This document shows positions 25,465-34,921 of a DNA stretch of 64,000 nucleotides, in pieces. The stretch lies in assembly GCF_022354825.1 (NCBI RefSeq), contig NZ_CP031168.1, positions 248,001-312,000 of the forward strand. The letters are read 5' to 3'. Under the pieces are notes generated by a model. It had not been told where the DNA came from. It ran no database searches and was given only the letters and a program-made list of their open reading frames with translations. Made by a program: the position numbers and the translations under genes. Each line of letters opens with the position of its first letter. Position 1 is the first letter of the stretch. The stretch comes from Paenibacillus sp. H1-7 (GTDB lineage Bacteria; Bacillota; Bacilli; Paenibacillales; NBRC-103111).

Positions 25465-26808
25465 TTGAGTAGTGACCCGTTACCTTTATTGTGGAGTCTA
25501 GTATTGATTCTTGTTTTGATCTTATTGAATGGATTTTTTGTCGCAGTAGAATTTGCGATGGTTAAGGTTCGTAACAGCAGGATTGAAACGTTAGTGAAGG
25601 AAGGGAATGCAAGCGCCAAGTTTGCCCAGCATATTACAAGCAACTTGAACGCGTATCTGTCGGCTTGCCAGCTAGGTATCACATTGGCGTCACTGGCATT
25701 GGGCTGGGTCGGCGAACCGACCATCTCGCGGATCATTGATCCCGTGCTCAAGGATATGGGCTTCGGCGATGCGGTGATTCATACGGTATCATTCATTATT
25801 GCTTTTTCCGTTATTACGACATTGCACATTACGCTTGGGGAGCAGTTTCCCAAGACGTACGCGATCCGCAAGCCGGAGCAAATTACTCTGATGTCTGCAG
25901 TGCCCATGATTATTTTTTACAAAATCATGTTTCCCTTTAACTGGCTGTTGAATACCATCTCCAACTGGATGCTGAGCAAAGCGGGGATCGAGGTTGCCTC
26001 CGAGCATGATTCCGCCCACACCGAGGAAGAGATTCGGGTACTGATGAAAGAGAGCCACAAAAGCGGTCTGATCGACAATACCGAGCTTACGCTGGTTGAT
26101 AATATATTTGAATTTGCAGAAACGAACGCACGCGAAATCATGATTCCTCGTACCGACATGGGCTGCTTGTATGTCCAGCTTTCGTTTGAAGAGAACATGA
26201 AAATTGCGCTGGATGAAATGCGAACACGCTACCCGGTGTGTGATCCGGATAAAGATAACATTATCGGGTTTGTCCATATAAAAGATTTGATGAAGGCGAA
26301 CGCGAACAGCACGGACATTCGCAAAGTGATTCGTCCCATTACGAAAGTGCCGGAATCGATGCCGATCAGCAACCTGCTGAAGCTGATGCAGAAGAAGCGC
26401 GCGCAAATCGCGCTGTTGATCGACGAATACGGTGGCACATCAGGTATGGTCACGCTTGAGGATATCATTGAAGAAATCGTCGGAGAAATTCAGGACGAAT
26501 TCGACGGCGACGAGCGGCCGGTTCTGGAGCAAAAGGACGAGAGAACGTTCTCGATCGACGGCCGGATGCTGATCGACGAAGTGAACGACCGTTTCGGACT
26601 GGAGATCGATACGGAGGATTACGACACGATCGGCGGTTGGGTGTACTCCCACATTGAGATTCCGCCTAAAAAAGGGCAGAAGATCGCCTACAACGAAGAA
26701 TTCGAGTTCATTGTCGAAGAAACCGACGAGCTTAGAATTTCCAGAATTATTGTCAAAAAGCTGGTTTCCGAAGCAACACCGGAATCGGAAGAAACATTGA
26801 CGGCTTAA
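25465..26808 (+). CDS. CorC/HlyC-family (DUF21-CBS) membrane transporter
   Basis: A 447-aa protein of the CNNM/CorC group: DUF21 membrane domain with four helices (1-190; GFFVAVEFAMVKVRNSRIE and GEQFPKTYAIRKPE are typical), a CBS pair (about 220-345; IDEYGGTSGMVTLEDIIEEIVGEI) and a C-terminal CorC_HlyC domain. Relatives export Mg2+ or protect against high divalent metal. The start is TTG 25465 with GGGAG just upstream, inside a hairpin. Transcription starts about 108 nt earlier. Confidence 0.9.
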   Translation: MSSDPLPLLWSLVLILVLILLNGFFVAVEFAMVKVRNSRIETLVKEGNASAKFAQHITSNLNAYLSACQLGITLASLALGWVGEPTISRIIDPVLKDMGFGDAVIHTVSFIIAFSVITTLHITLGEQFPKTYAIRKPEQITLMSAVPMIIFYKIMFPFNWLLNTISNWMLSKAGIEVASEHDSAHTEEEIRVLMKESHKSGLIDNTELTLVDNIFEFAETNAREIMIPRTDMGCLYVQLSFEENMKIALDEMRTRYPVCDPDKDNIIGFVHIKDLMKANANSTDIRKVIRPITKVPESMPISNLLKLMQKKRAQIALLIDEYGGTSGMVTLEDIIEEIVGEIQDEFDGDERPVLEQKDERTFSIDGRMLIDEVNDRFGLEIDTEDYDTIGGWVYSHIEIPPKKGQKIAYNEEFEFIVEETDELRISRIIVKKLVSEATPESEETLTA

Positions 26809-26817
26809 ATCAAATAA

Positions 26818-26857
26818 AGAAGCGGTGCCATCCTCAGGACGGCACCGCTTTTTTTGT
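26818..26857. terminator. Bidirectional terminator
   Basis: AGCGGTGCC and TCCT pair with AGGA and GGCACCGCT, followed by seven T on the plus strand. It ends the CorC gene and may serve the convergent response regulator. Confidence 0.92.
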
Positions 26858-26866
26858 CGCTAGACG

Positions 26867-27565
26867 CTATACAAGGCTGTTGAATTTATACCCGACTCCG
26901 CGGACCGTTTGCACAAAGACGGGCTCGGTCGGATTCGGCTCGATTTTTTTGCGCAGATTGCTTATATGTACGAGCAGCGTTCGCGTATCGCCATTGCTGT
27001 CGACGCCCCAGGCCATCTTATACAGCTGCTCGATCGGCACGACCTTGTTCGGCTTTTTGGCCATGAGCGCCAACAGGTCGAACTCCTTGGAGGATAACGG
27101 GGCGATGCTGCCGTTAACCCAGACGTTGCGGCTCAGCAAGTCGATTTCGAGCCCCGGGAACGAGAGCTGCTGCGAATCCTCCTTATGCTGGTCGTGCAGC
27201 TGCTTGCGCCGCAGGTGAGCCTTTACGCGGGCTACGAGCTGGCTCGGGCTGAACGGCTTGGTCACGTAATCGTCGCCGCCGATGCTGAGCCCTAGAATAA
27301 TGTCCATATCCTCGCTTTTGCAGCTGATGAACAGGATGGGGATATCATAATTGCGCCTGATTTGTCTGCATATTTCAATGCCGTCCATACCGGGCAGCAA
27401 AATGTCCAGAATGACCATGTCCGGTTTGTATTGCTCCATATATTCCAAAGCGCCCGGGCCGTTGTCCGTGCTGATCACTTCATAACCTTCCTTAGCCAGG
27501 TACAGTCGGATAAGCTCCGTAATCTCCGGCTCGTCATCGACAATCAATATTTTTTCCGCTGACAT
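26867..27565 (-). CDS. OmpR/PhoB-type response regulator
   Basis: A 232-aa regulator. The receiver domain has DDE at 11-13, phosphoacceptor Asp in VILDILLPGMDG (about residue 54) and Lys in TKPFSPSQL (about 104). A winged-helix domain (about 132-230) ends with the typical RTLLVHISNLRKKIE and VRGVGYKF. AGGAGGAGT precedes the ATG. It is divergent from the sensor kinase at 27631, which is the likely partner. The target genes are unknown; they may include the pair itself. Confidence 0.93.
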   Translation of the reverse strand: MSAEKILIVDDEPEITELIRLYLAKEGYEVISTDNGPGALEYMEQYKPDMVILDILLPGMDGIEICRQIRRNYDIPILFISCKSEDMDIILGLSIGGDDYVTKPFSPSQLVARVKAHLRRKQLHDQHKEDSQQLSFPGLEIDLLSRNVWVNGSIAPLSSKEFDLLALMAKKPNKVVPIEQLYKMAWGVDSNGDTRTLLVHISNLRKKIEPNPTEPVFVQTVRGVGYKFNSLV

Positions 27566-27630
27566 TGGTTCTCCCTACTCCTCCTATTGAAATCACAAAG
27601 CTGTTTCCAAATGGCAAAATTTGCGTTACG

Positions 27631-29769
27631 ATGAGAGAAAACATAGAAAGAAAGTATGTGGTTCCCGTTTCCAGAATCTATCTCTATTATATATGGATTC
27701 CAGCTATTTTTGCCATCCTTTTGTTAGGCGGCTGCAGCTATAATTCGGACCGGGAGGATCGGGTAAGTCCGTCGGCGGTTCAGGGAGTGCTGGATTTGAG
27801 AGGCTGGGATTTCGTCAAGGACGGGGCGGTTGAGCTGGAAGGCGAGTGGGATTTTTACTGGAATCAGCTGTTGACTGCAGATCAGGCTGCTTCCGCTGGT
27901 CATGGCTCCGGTTCGCCGGCAGCGGACTGGCTCAGGCTGTCCCGCTCATGGAACGGGCACGTCGTCGACGGGCAGCCGATTCCGGGCAAAGGGTACGCTA
28001 CATATCATTTGAAGGTAACGACGGATTTGACCGGCGATGTGCTCGCTCTGGAGCTGCCGACCATCCGGTCTTCTTATTCCATATGGATCAACGGCGAACA
28101 GCTGGGCGGGGCGGGGACCGTAGGCACGAGTCCGGAGACTGCGCAAGCCCGTTATTTGCCTCAGCTCGTCTACTTCAGTCCGGACAGCCCGGTGCTCGAT
28201 ATTATGCTGCAAGTGTCCAATTACGACCATAGGCTCGGCGGCATCTGGAACGATCTGAAGCTGGGCGAAGCCCGGCAGCTGACATCGCATCATCAATTCC
28301 ATCTGGGCGTGGAGCTGACGCTTGTGGGCAGCTTGCTGGTGATGGGGCTGTACCATCTGGGGCTGTTCTTAATCCGGTTTAAGGATAAGGGCTCGCTTTA
28401 CTTTGCGCTGTTTTGCCTCGCCATCGGCATACGCGCCATGCTGGTCGGGGAGGGAGCCGCATATCAGCTGCTTCCGTTCATTTCTTACGATACCGGGCTG
28501 CGGGTGGAATATTTATGCTATTACATCGCCCTGCCGTTGGCCGTCATGTTTTGCCGGACGCTGTTTCCGCAGGAAATCAGCCCGTTGTTCGTGCTGGGCC
28601 TGCAGGCGGCGGGAGGTTTGTTCTCGCTCACGGTTCTGCTGCTTTCTCCGTATGCGTTTTCTTATACGACGCAGTGGTACCAGGCCATTACGCTGCTCGT
28701 ATGCGCTTACGTGATGTCGGGTATTGTAAAAGCGCTGGCCAAAGGCAAGGAAGGCGCAGGCTTCGCCATGTTCGGCGGCATGTTTTTTATCATCACGGTG
28801 ACCATCGATATTCTGTACTATAACGAATGGATTCAAATAGGCAACGTATCGTCGATCGGGTTATTTTTCTTTATCTTTATGACTTCGTTCATCATCAGCC
28901 TGAAATCGTTCAAGGCGTTCGCGTCTGTCGAGACTCTCTCCCGCCAGCTGCGAGAGCTGAACATGGGGCTCGAGCATCGGATCAAGGAGCGTACCGCGGA
29001 GCTGGAGCGCTCGAACCGGAGCCTGGAGAAGATGAACGAAGAGCTGGGAAGGCTGGAAAATTCGCGGCGCCACCTGCTGAGCAACATATCGCACGATCTA
29101 GGCACGCCGATGACGCTGATCCAAGGGTACGTGGAGGCTTTAATCGACCGCGTTGTGGTGGAGCCGGACCAGCAGGAGAAATATTTGCGGCTCATTCTCG
29201 GCCGAATTACCGGCTTGAACCGGCTCATAGCCGATTTGTTCCAGCTGTCGAAGCTGGAGGCGCGGCAGATCGATTTCTCGATGCAGGAAATGATGGTGGA
29301 GGACGTGGCGGCCTACTACACCGACCGGTACGATCTGGAGGTGAACAATGCGGGCTTGCGCTTCAGCGTTCACGCTCCCGCTGCGCCTTACGGGGGCAGC
29401 GTGTTTATCGATATCGACCGGATCGACCAGGTGCTGACCAACCTTATTTACAATGCCATCAAGCATACGCCGGTAGGCGGCTTTATTCAGCTGCAGATCG
29501 CGGTGGACGGCTCCTCGATCGTAATGCGGGTGCAGGATAACGGAAGCGGAATCGATCCCGACGATCTGCCGTATATTTTCGACCGGTTCTACAAAAAGGA
29601 TAAGTCCCGCAATTCCGCAGGAGGCGGCAGCGGGCTTGGGCTTGCTATCGCCAAGGAGATCGTGGAGTTTCATGGCGGACGGATTTGGGCCGAAAGCCGC
29701 CTGGGGCAGGGAGCGTGCATTTGCTTCGCCCTGCCGCTGCAGATGTCGCGGCAATTGCTCCACTCCTAA
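27631..29769 (+). CDS. 7TM-type sensor histidine kinase
   Basis: A 712-aa kinase. It has an N-terminal signal with a LLLGGC lipobox-like end, an extracytoplasmic beta domain of the 7TMR-DISM type (about 40-205; GVLDLRGWDFVKDGAVELEGEW is diagnostic, given here in part as LRGWDFVKDGAVELEGEW), seven helices (about 215-420), a coiled coil, HisKA with SNISHDLGTPM (His about residue 488), and HATPase with NAIKHTP, DNGSGIDPDD and GSGLGLAIAKE. The sensor domain type often binds carbohydrates. The start is uncertain: no clear RBS precedes ATG 27631. It ends by overlapping the convergent AraC gene by 4 bp. Confidence 0.9.
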   Translation: MRENIERKYVVPVSRIYLYYIWIPAIFAILLLGGCSYNSDREDRVSPSAVQGVLDLRGWDFVKDGAVELEGEWDFYWNQLLTADQAASAGHGSGSPAADWLRLSRSWNGHVVDGQPIPGKGYATYHLKVTTDLTGDVLALELPTIRSSYSIWINGEQLGGAGTVGTSPETAQARYLPQLVYFSPDSPVLDIMLQVSNYDHRLGGIWNDLKLGEARQLTSHHQFHLGVELTLVGSLLVMGLYHLGLFLIRFKDKGSLYFALFCLAIGIRAMLVGEGAAYQLLPFISYDTGLRVEYLCYYIALPLAVMFCRTLFPQEISPLFVLGLQAAGGLFSLTVLLLSPYAFSYTTQWYQAITLLVCAYVMSGIVKALAKGKEGAGFAMFGGMFFIITVTIDILYYNEWIQIGNVSSIGLFFFIFMTSFIISLKSFKAFASVETLSRQLRELNMGLEHRIKERTAELERSNRSLEKMNEELGRLENSRRHLLSNISHDLGTPMTLIQGYVEALIDRVVVEPDQQEKYLRLILGRITGLNRLIADLFQLSKLEARQIDFSMQEMMVEDVAAYYTDRYDLEVNNAGLRFSVHAPAAPYGGSVFIDIDRIDQVLTNLIYNAIKHTPVGGFIQLQIAVDGSSIVMRVQDNGSGIDPDDLPYIFDRFYKKDKSRNSAGGGSGLGLAIAKEIVEFHGGRIWAESRLGQGACICFALPLQMSRQLLHS

Positions 29770-30635
29770 AGCTGAAGCCGCTGCATGGCATGGCGGTATT
29801 CGGTAGGAGAAGTGCCGTAGAGCCGCTTGAACTGCTTCGAGAAGTAAAGCGGGTCCTGGAAGCCGACGGAGGAGGCGATCTGCTCTACCGTCAGCTCCGG
29901 CCGCTCGCGCAAAAGCAGGCGCGCCTTGTCGGTGCGCAGCTTGAGCAGGAACGAGACCGGAGTGACTCCCGTGTGCTTCCGGAACAGCGTAGACAAGTAG
30001 GCGCGGTTATAGCCGAGCGCTTCGGCCATAAGCTCGATCGTTATCGGCTCGGCATATTGCGACGACAAGTAGTGGACGGCCTGCTGCACGATCTGATCGC
30101 TGCTGCCGGCCAGCTGAGGAGAGGCTGCCGCTTCCGGCTGAAGCGCCTCGGCATATTCGGCAAGCAGAAGCTGCAGATAGCCGGTTGCCTTCAAGTTGGC
30201 ATGAGGCAGCCGCGCCTGGAACACCGTCTGCACCTGATGGTACAGCACGCCTACGCTGCGCTTGCGGCCTGTATGAACGACGGGCTTACTCGAGGAGAGC
30301 CCGATCTCGTGCAAAATGCGGGCCGCCTGAGGACCCTCGAAGGCGATCCAGCGGTAAAACCAAGGATCCTCATCATCGGCCTTATAGCTGATGAGCTTGC
30401 CCGGCTCGATCAGGAAGCTGTCGCCGGCTCCGAGCCGGTAGGTGATCCCTTGACACGTGTATGTTCCCGATCCCGATTGGATATGGTGAAGCAAATAGTA
30501 GTCGACGACCTTAGGCCCGGGCTTGTGCCCGGGCTTCGTTTGGCTGTTGCCGGTGAAGAGCACGGCCAGCTCGTCATCGGTCGGCGGCTGCGGATTGGAC
30601 ACGACGTAGTAGCTGTCCGTTCTTTTGGCGTTCAT
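29766..30635 (-). CDS. AraC-family regulator, probable galactose operon activator
   Basis: A 289-aa regulator with an N-terminal cupin-like sensor (VDYYLLHHIQSGSGTYTC; GAGDSFLIEPGKLISY) and a C-terminal double helix-turn-helix (IELMAEALGYNRAYLSTLFRK; VEQIASSVGFQDPLYFSKQFK). It is divergent from galK-galE-galT with 240 bp between, so control of galactose use is the natural guess. ATG 30635 follows GGAGAGG. The galK promoter region has a TATACT -10 but no good -35, as in activator-dependent promoters. Confidence 0.88.
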   Translation of the reverse strand: MNAKRTDSYYVVSNPQPPTDDELAVLFTGNSQTKPGHKPGPKVVDYYLLHHIQSGSGTYTCQGITYRLGAGDSFLIEPGKLISYKADDEDPWFYRWIAFEGPQAARILHEIGLSSSKPVVHTGRKRSVGVLYHQVQTVFQARLPHANLKATGYLQLLLAEYAEALQPEAAASPQLAGSSDQIVQQAVHYLSSQYAEPITIELMAEALGYNRAYLSTLFRKHTGVTPVSFLLKLRTDKARLLLRERPELTVEQIASSVGFQDPLYFSKQFKRLYGTSPTEYRHAMQRLQL

Positions 30636-30874
30636 AAAGCGATAGCACCTCTCCTTCTCCTTGAATGGCACATTGTATGGCACAGCCCGAAGTTGTGGTT
30701 CGTTTTGTTTCAGTATATCATGGGAGAGGGTGCAGCAAGAAACGAATCTAACATTTTTCCATGTGAAGCTGACATCGTTCCATAGTGCGGGAGAGCGCTC
30801 AGGCAGTATACTGAATTCAGACAAGAAAACCATTCTTCATCCATAATCCAATTTGAATCAGGTGGTGTATTCCG

Positions 30875-32047
30875 ATGGCAGACTTACAGGCATTGAAAGA
30901 ACGGTTTATTGAATTATACGGCAATGACGGAGCGGGTGAGCTTCATGTGTTCCATGCTCCGGGCAGGGTGAATCTGATTGGCGAGCATACGGATTACAAC
31001 GGCGGCTACGTATTCCCGGCGGCTCTGACGTTCGGAACGACGATGCTGATCCGCAAGCGCAGCGACGGGCAGGTAGGATTTGCTTCCACGAACTTCCCGC
31101 TGCACAAACATATTTCCATTACTAACGTGGCGTTCGATCCGGCCGACGAATGGATGAACTATCCGAAGGGCATCATCGCCGAGCTGCAGCAGCGCGGAAT
31201 AGCCGTCAGCGGGTATGACATCCTGTTCAGCGGCGCGATTCCTAACGGTTCGGGTCTCTCCTCCTCCGCTTCGATCGAAGTGGTTACAGCCTTCGGCTTG
31301 CTGACCATGGAAGGCCAACCGACGGACAAGGTGGAGATCGCCCTGCTGTCGCAAAAGGTGGAAAACGAATTTATAGGTGTCAAATGCGGCATTATGGATC
31401 AGTTTGCGGTCGCCAACGGGAAGCAAGACCATGCGATCCTGCTGATGTGCGATACGCTGGAATATAAGCATGTGCCGTTCGAGAGCGGCGCGTACAAGCT
31501 CGTCATCGGCAATACGAACAAAAAACGCGGGCTGGTCGATTCGGCCTACAACGAGAGAAGAGCTCAATGCGAGCAAGCGGTTAAAGATTTGCAGGCGCAA
31601 TTCCCTGAGCTGACGCTGCTCGGGCAGCTGAGCCTGGAGCAGTTCAATGAGTACCGGCATTTGATCAAGGACGAAACGGTCCGCAAGCGGGCGAAGCATG
31701 TCGTTGAAGAGATCGATCGTGTCCTGCAGTCGATGAGGGTTCTGGAGCAAGGCGATCTGGCAGCCTTCGGCAAGCTGATGATTGCGTCCCACGATTCGCT
31801 TCGCGATCTGTACGAAGTGACGGGACTGGAGCTGGACGTTATGGTGGAGGAAGCGCTGAAGGTTCAAGGCGTGCTTGGTTCCCGCATGACAGGCGCAGGC
31901 TTTGGAGGCTGCACGGTATCGCTGGTGCATGAGGAGAGCGTTGCAGTATTTATCGAGCAGGTAGGTCAGGCGTACAAAGAAAGAACCGGCTTGACTGCGG
32001 ATTTCTATGTATGCGACATCGGTGACGGAGTCAAGGAACTGGCGTAA
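30875..32047 (+). CDS. galK: Galactokinase
   Basis: A 390-aa GHMP kinase. The galactokinase signature GRVNLIGEHTDYNGGYVFP lies near residue 29, the ATP-binding GSGLSSSASIEV near 127, and the third motif MTGAGFGGCTVSL near 342. It phosphorylates galactose to galactose-1-phosphate, the first Leloir step. AGGTGGTG precedes the ATG. galE follows after 74 bp and galT after a further 57 bp. Confidence 0.97.
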   Translation: MADLQALKERFIELYGNDGAGELHVFHAPGRVNLIGEHTDYNGGYVFPAALTFGTTMLIRKRSDGQVGFASTNFPLHKHISITNVAFDPADEWMNYPKGIIAELQQRGIAVSGYDILFSGAIPNGSGLSSSASIEVVTAFGLLTMEGQPTDKVEIALLSQKVENEFIGVKCGIMDQFAVANGKQDHAILLMCDTLEYKHVPFESGAYKLVIGNTNKKRGLVDSAYNERRAQCEQAVKDLQAQFPELTLLGQLSLEQFNEYRHLIKDETVRKRAKHVVEEIDRVLQSMRVLEQGDLAAFGKLMIASHDSLRDLYEVTGLELDVMVEEALKVQGVLGSRMTGAGFGGCTVSLVHEESVAVFIEQVGQAYKERTGLTADFYVCDIGDGVKELA

Positions 32048-32057
32048 GCTGTAAACT

Positions 32058-32093
32058 GTAAGTGATATAAGTGATGTAAGTGATGTAAGTGAT
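32058..32093 (+). repeat. Four 9-bp tandem repeats between galK and galE
   Basis: Four exact units of RTAAGTGAT (G/ATAAGTGAT) fill half of the galK-galE gap. No function is evident; the length could vary by slippage and change spacing within the transcript. Confidence 0.85.
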
Positions 32094-32121
32094 ATCGTCT
32101 ATAAAAAAGGGAGGGTTTTAG

Positions 32122-33108
32122 ATGGCAATCATGGTAACGGGCGGTGCGGGCTATATCGGCTCGCATACGGTTGCGGAGCTGCTGGCTAGAAACGAAGAGG
32201 TTGTCGTGGTCGATAACCTTCAGCAAGGACACCGTCAAGCGGTGCTTGGCGGTAAGCTGTATGTTGGCGATCTTCGCGACGCGGACTTTTTGGATACGGT
32301 GTTCAAGGAAAACGAGATCGAAGCGGTCATTCACTTCGCCGCCAACTCTCTCGTCGGAGAGAGCATGCAAAATCCGGGCAAATATTATCATAACAACGTG
32401 TACGGAACGCTGTGCCTGCTGGAGAAGATGAACGAGTACGGCGTGAAGAAAATCGTATTCTCTTCCACCGCGGCAACCTACGGAGAGCCGGAAAACGTGC
32501 CGATCATGGAGAGCGACCGCACTCTGCCGACGAACGCATACGGCGAAACCAAGCTGGCGATGGAAAAAATGATGCGCTGGTTTGATACCGCGCACGGGAT
32601 CAAATATGTGTCGCTCCGCTACTTTAACGCGGCGGGAGCTCACGAGAGCGGACGCATCGGTGAGGATCATTCGCCGGAGACGCATCTCATCCCCATCATT
32701 CTTCAGGTTGCGCTGGGCCAACGGCCGCACATCTCGATCTTCGGCGACGATTACGCTACGCCGGACGGAACTTGCATCCGCGACTATATTCACGTGACGG
32801 ACTTGTCCGACGCGCATATCCTTGCGGTCGAGAAGCTGCGCGGCGGCGGAGACAGCAGCGTATACAATCTGGGCAACGGCAAAGGCTTCTCCGTTAAAGA
32901 AGTCGTCGAGATCGCACGCAAAGTGACGGGACACGAGATTCCTGCCGTTATCGAAGCCCGTCGTGCCGGCGATCCGGCGGTACTGATCGCTTCCTCGGAG
33001 CGGACGAAAGCGGAGCTTGGCTGGAAGCCGCAGCGCGACAGTCTGGAGCAAATTATTGAAACGGCGTGGGCTTGGCACAAGAGCCACCCGAATGGATATA
33101 AAAGCTAA
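32122..33108 (+). CDS. galE: UDP-glucose 4-epimerase
   Basis: A 328-aa extended SDR: NAD-binding [10 protein letters not shown] at residues 6-15, catalytic [10 protein letters not shown] (Ser/Thr) and YGETK (Tyr-x3-Lys, about 146), and [16 protein letters not shown] for substrate binding. It interconverts UDP-galactose and UDP-glucose. A GGGAGGG site precedes the ATG. It is the middle gene of galKET. Confidence 0.97.
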   Translation: MAIMVTGGAGYIGSHTVAELLARNEEVVVVDNLQQGHRQAVLGGKLYVGDLRDADFLDTVFKENEIEAVIHFAANSLVGESMQNPGKYYHNNVYGTLCLLEKMNEYGVKKIVFSSTAATYGEPENVPIMESDRTLPTNAYGETKLAMEKMMRWFDTAHGIKYVSLRYFNAAGAHESGRIGEDHSPETHLIPIILQVALGQRPHISIFGDDYATPDGTCIRDYIHVTDLSDAHILAVEKLRGGGDSSVYNLGNGKGFSVKEVVEIARKVTGHEIPAVIEARRAGDPAVLIASSERTKAELGWKPQRDSLEQIIETAWAWHKSHPNGYKS

Positions 33109-33165
33109 TAGCATTGATGGTTCCATCACGTCTTATGATTTACTTACATGAAGGAGGCTTGCGCA

Positions 33166-34746
33166 ATGAACGACGCAACCGGCAACAACCGCCAGGAAGC
33201 AGCGGCTTACACGATAGAGCAGCTGCTGCAGTTCGGCATCCGGCATAAGCTGCTGGAGCCGATTGACGCTTACGCCGCCCGCAATGCATTGCTTGAGCTG
33301 CTGTCTGTCAGCGAGCCGTACGGCGGCGAGACGGACGGAGCGGAAGCGGACAGCCCGGTTCCGCTGCTGGAATCGCTGCTCGATTATGCGGCGGAAACCG
33401 GCATTCTCGAAGACAATAACACGACGCTTCGCGATCTGCTGGACGCCAAAATTATGGGCTGCCTTATGCCGCGGCAGTCGGAGGTTGCCCGCCGCTTCTG
33501 GACTACGGCGAAGCAGGACAGCGTAGAGCAGGCGACCGATGAGTTTTACCGGCTTTGTATTGATTCCAACTATATCCGCGTCGACCGGATTGCCAAAAAT
33601 CAATATTGGCTGGCGCCGACAGAATACGGCGATATGGAGATCACCGTCAACTTGTCGAAGCCGGAGAAGGATCCCAAGGAAATTGCGATGCTCAAGAATG
33701 CGCCGCAGAGCCATTATCCGAAATGCCTGCTGTGCATCGAAAATATCGGCTACGCAGGCCGGCTGAATCATCCGGCACGGCAAAATCTGCGGGTCATTCC
33801 GCTGGAGCTGGACGGGGAGCCATGGTATTTCCAATATTCCCCTTATGTGTACTACAATGAGCACAGCATCATTTTCGACCGGGAGCATCGCCCGATGAAG
33901 ACGTCGAAGCAGACGTTCTATCGGCTGCTTGATTTCATCGACCAATTTCCGCATTACTTCATCGGTTCGAATGCCGATTTGCCGATTGTGGGCGGATCGA
34001 TTCTCAACCACGATCATTTCCAGGGCGGCAAGCATCAGTTTCCAATGGAAAAATCGCCGGTTGAGCTTAGCCTGACCCATTCCGATTATCCGAATGTGAA
34101 GCTCGGCATCGTCAAATGGCCGATGTCCGTCATCCGCATATCGAGCCATAACAAGATGCAGCTGCTCAAGCTGGCAGATACGATTTTGAACGAGTGGAAA
34201 AGCTACAGCGATCCGGACAATGATATCTATGCTTACACGGAGCGAAACGGTGTGCAGGTTCCTCATAACACCATTACTCCTATCGCACGTAACAATGCGA
34301 ACGGCGAGTACGAGCTTGATCTGGTGCTCCGGAACAACCGGACGAGCGAAGAGCATCCGGACGGTATTTTCCATCCGCATCAACAGCTCCATCATATCAA
34401 GAAGGAAAATATCGGCCTGATTGAAGTGATGGGTCTTGCTGTGCTGCCAGGCCGGCTCAAGGACGAGATGGAGCTGCTGGCTCAAGTGATGACCGGCACG
34501 CTGCCTTTGGATGCATCCATTACGGAGCAGGCGGATCACCCGCTGCACAAGCATGCAAGCTGGATCCGCGAGCTGATCGCCGAGCACGGAACTGCGATGA
34601 AGGCACCGGAGGCCGAAGCGATGCTGCGCTCCGCCATAGGGCAAAAGTTCGCCGACGTGCTAAGGGACGCCGGAGTGTACAAACGGACGGAGCAGGGGCG
34701 CGAAGGATTCATTCGTTTCTTGGGATCGTTCGGGTTTAAAGCTTAA
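33166..34746 (+). CDS. galT: UDP-glucose--hexose-1-phosphate uridylyltransferase (Firmicutes type)
   Basis: A 526-aa GalT of the long Bacillota type. Recognisable parts are the N-terminal helical region, YFQYSPYVYYNEHSI, SILNHDHFQGGKHQFPM (the histidine-rich active-site segment) and FHPHQQLHHIKKENIGLIEVMGLAVLPGRL (in parts HPHQQLHHIKKENIGL). It transfers UMP from UDP-glucose to galactose-1-phosphate. GAAGGAGG eight bases before ATG 33166 sets the start. It is the last gene of the operon and is followed by a terminator. Confidence 0.95.
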   Translation: MNDATGNNRQEAAAYTIEQLLQFGIRHKLLEPIDAYAARNALLELLSVSEPYGGETDGAEADSPVPLLESLLDYAAETGILEDNNTTLRDLLDAKIMGCLMPRQSEVARRFWTTAKQDSVEQATDEFYRLCIDSNYIRVDRIAKNQYWLAPTEYGDMEITVNLSKPEKDPKEIAMLKNAPQSHYPKCLLCIENIGYAGRLNHPARQNLRVIPLELDGEPWYFQYSPYVYYNEHSIIFDREHRPMKTSKQTFYRLLDFIDQFPHYFIGSNADLPIVGGSILNHDHFQGGKHQFPMEKSPVELSLTHSDYPNVKLGIVKWPMSVIRISSHNKMQLLKLADTILNEWKSYSDPDNDIYAYTERNGVQVPHNTITPIARNNANGEYELDLVLRNNRTSEEHPDGIFHPHQQLHHIKKENIGLIEVMGLAVLPGRLKDEMELLAQVMTGTLPLDASITEQADHPLHKHASWIRELIAEHGTAMKAPEAEAMLRSAIGQKFADVLRDAGVYKRTEQGREGFIRFLGSFGFKA

Positions 34747-34761
34747 TACGGCAACAGTTAA

Positions 34762-34791
34762 GGGCCCACCGGCATATCGGTGGGCTTTTTT
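34762..34791 (+). terminator. Intrinsic terminator of the gal operon
   Basis: GCCCACCG pairs with CGGTGGGC, followed by TTTTTT. Confidence 0.93.
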
Positions 34792-34921
34792 GACTACGTT
34801 TCATTGGCTGATGGAAAATTATATACGGAAATTAGGAAAAAATGCTCACATTCATTACCATTTTATGTTATAGTATTTCACATAAGATGACATAAGATTC
34901 ATTGGATGGGAGGAAAGACAT

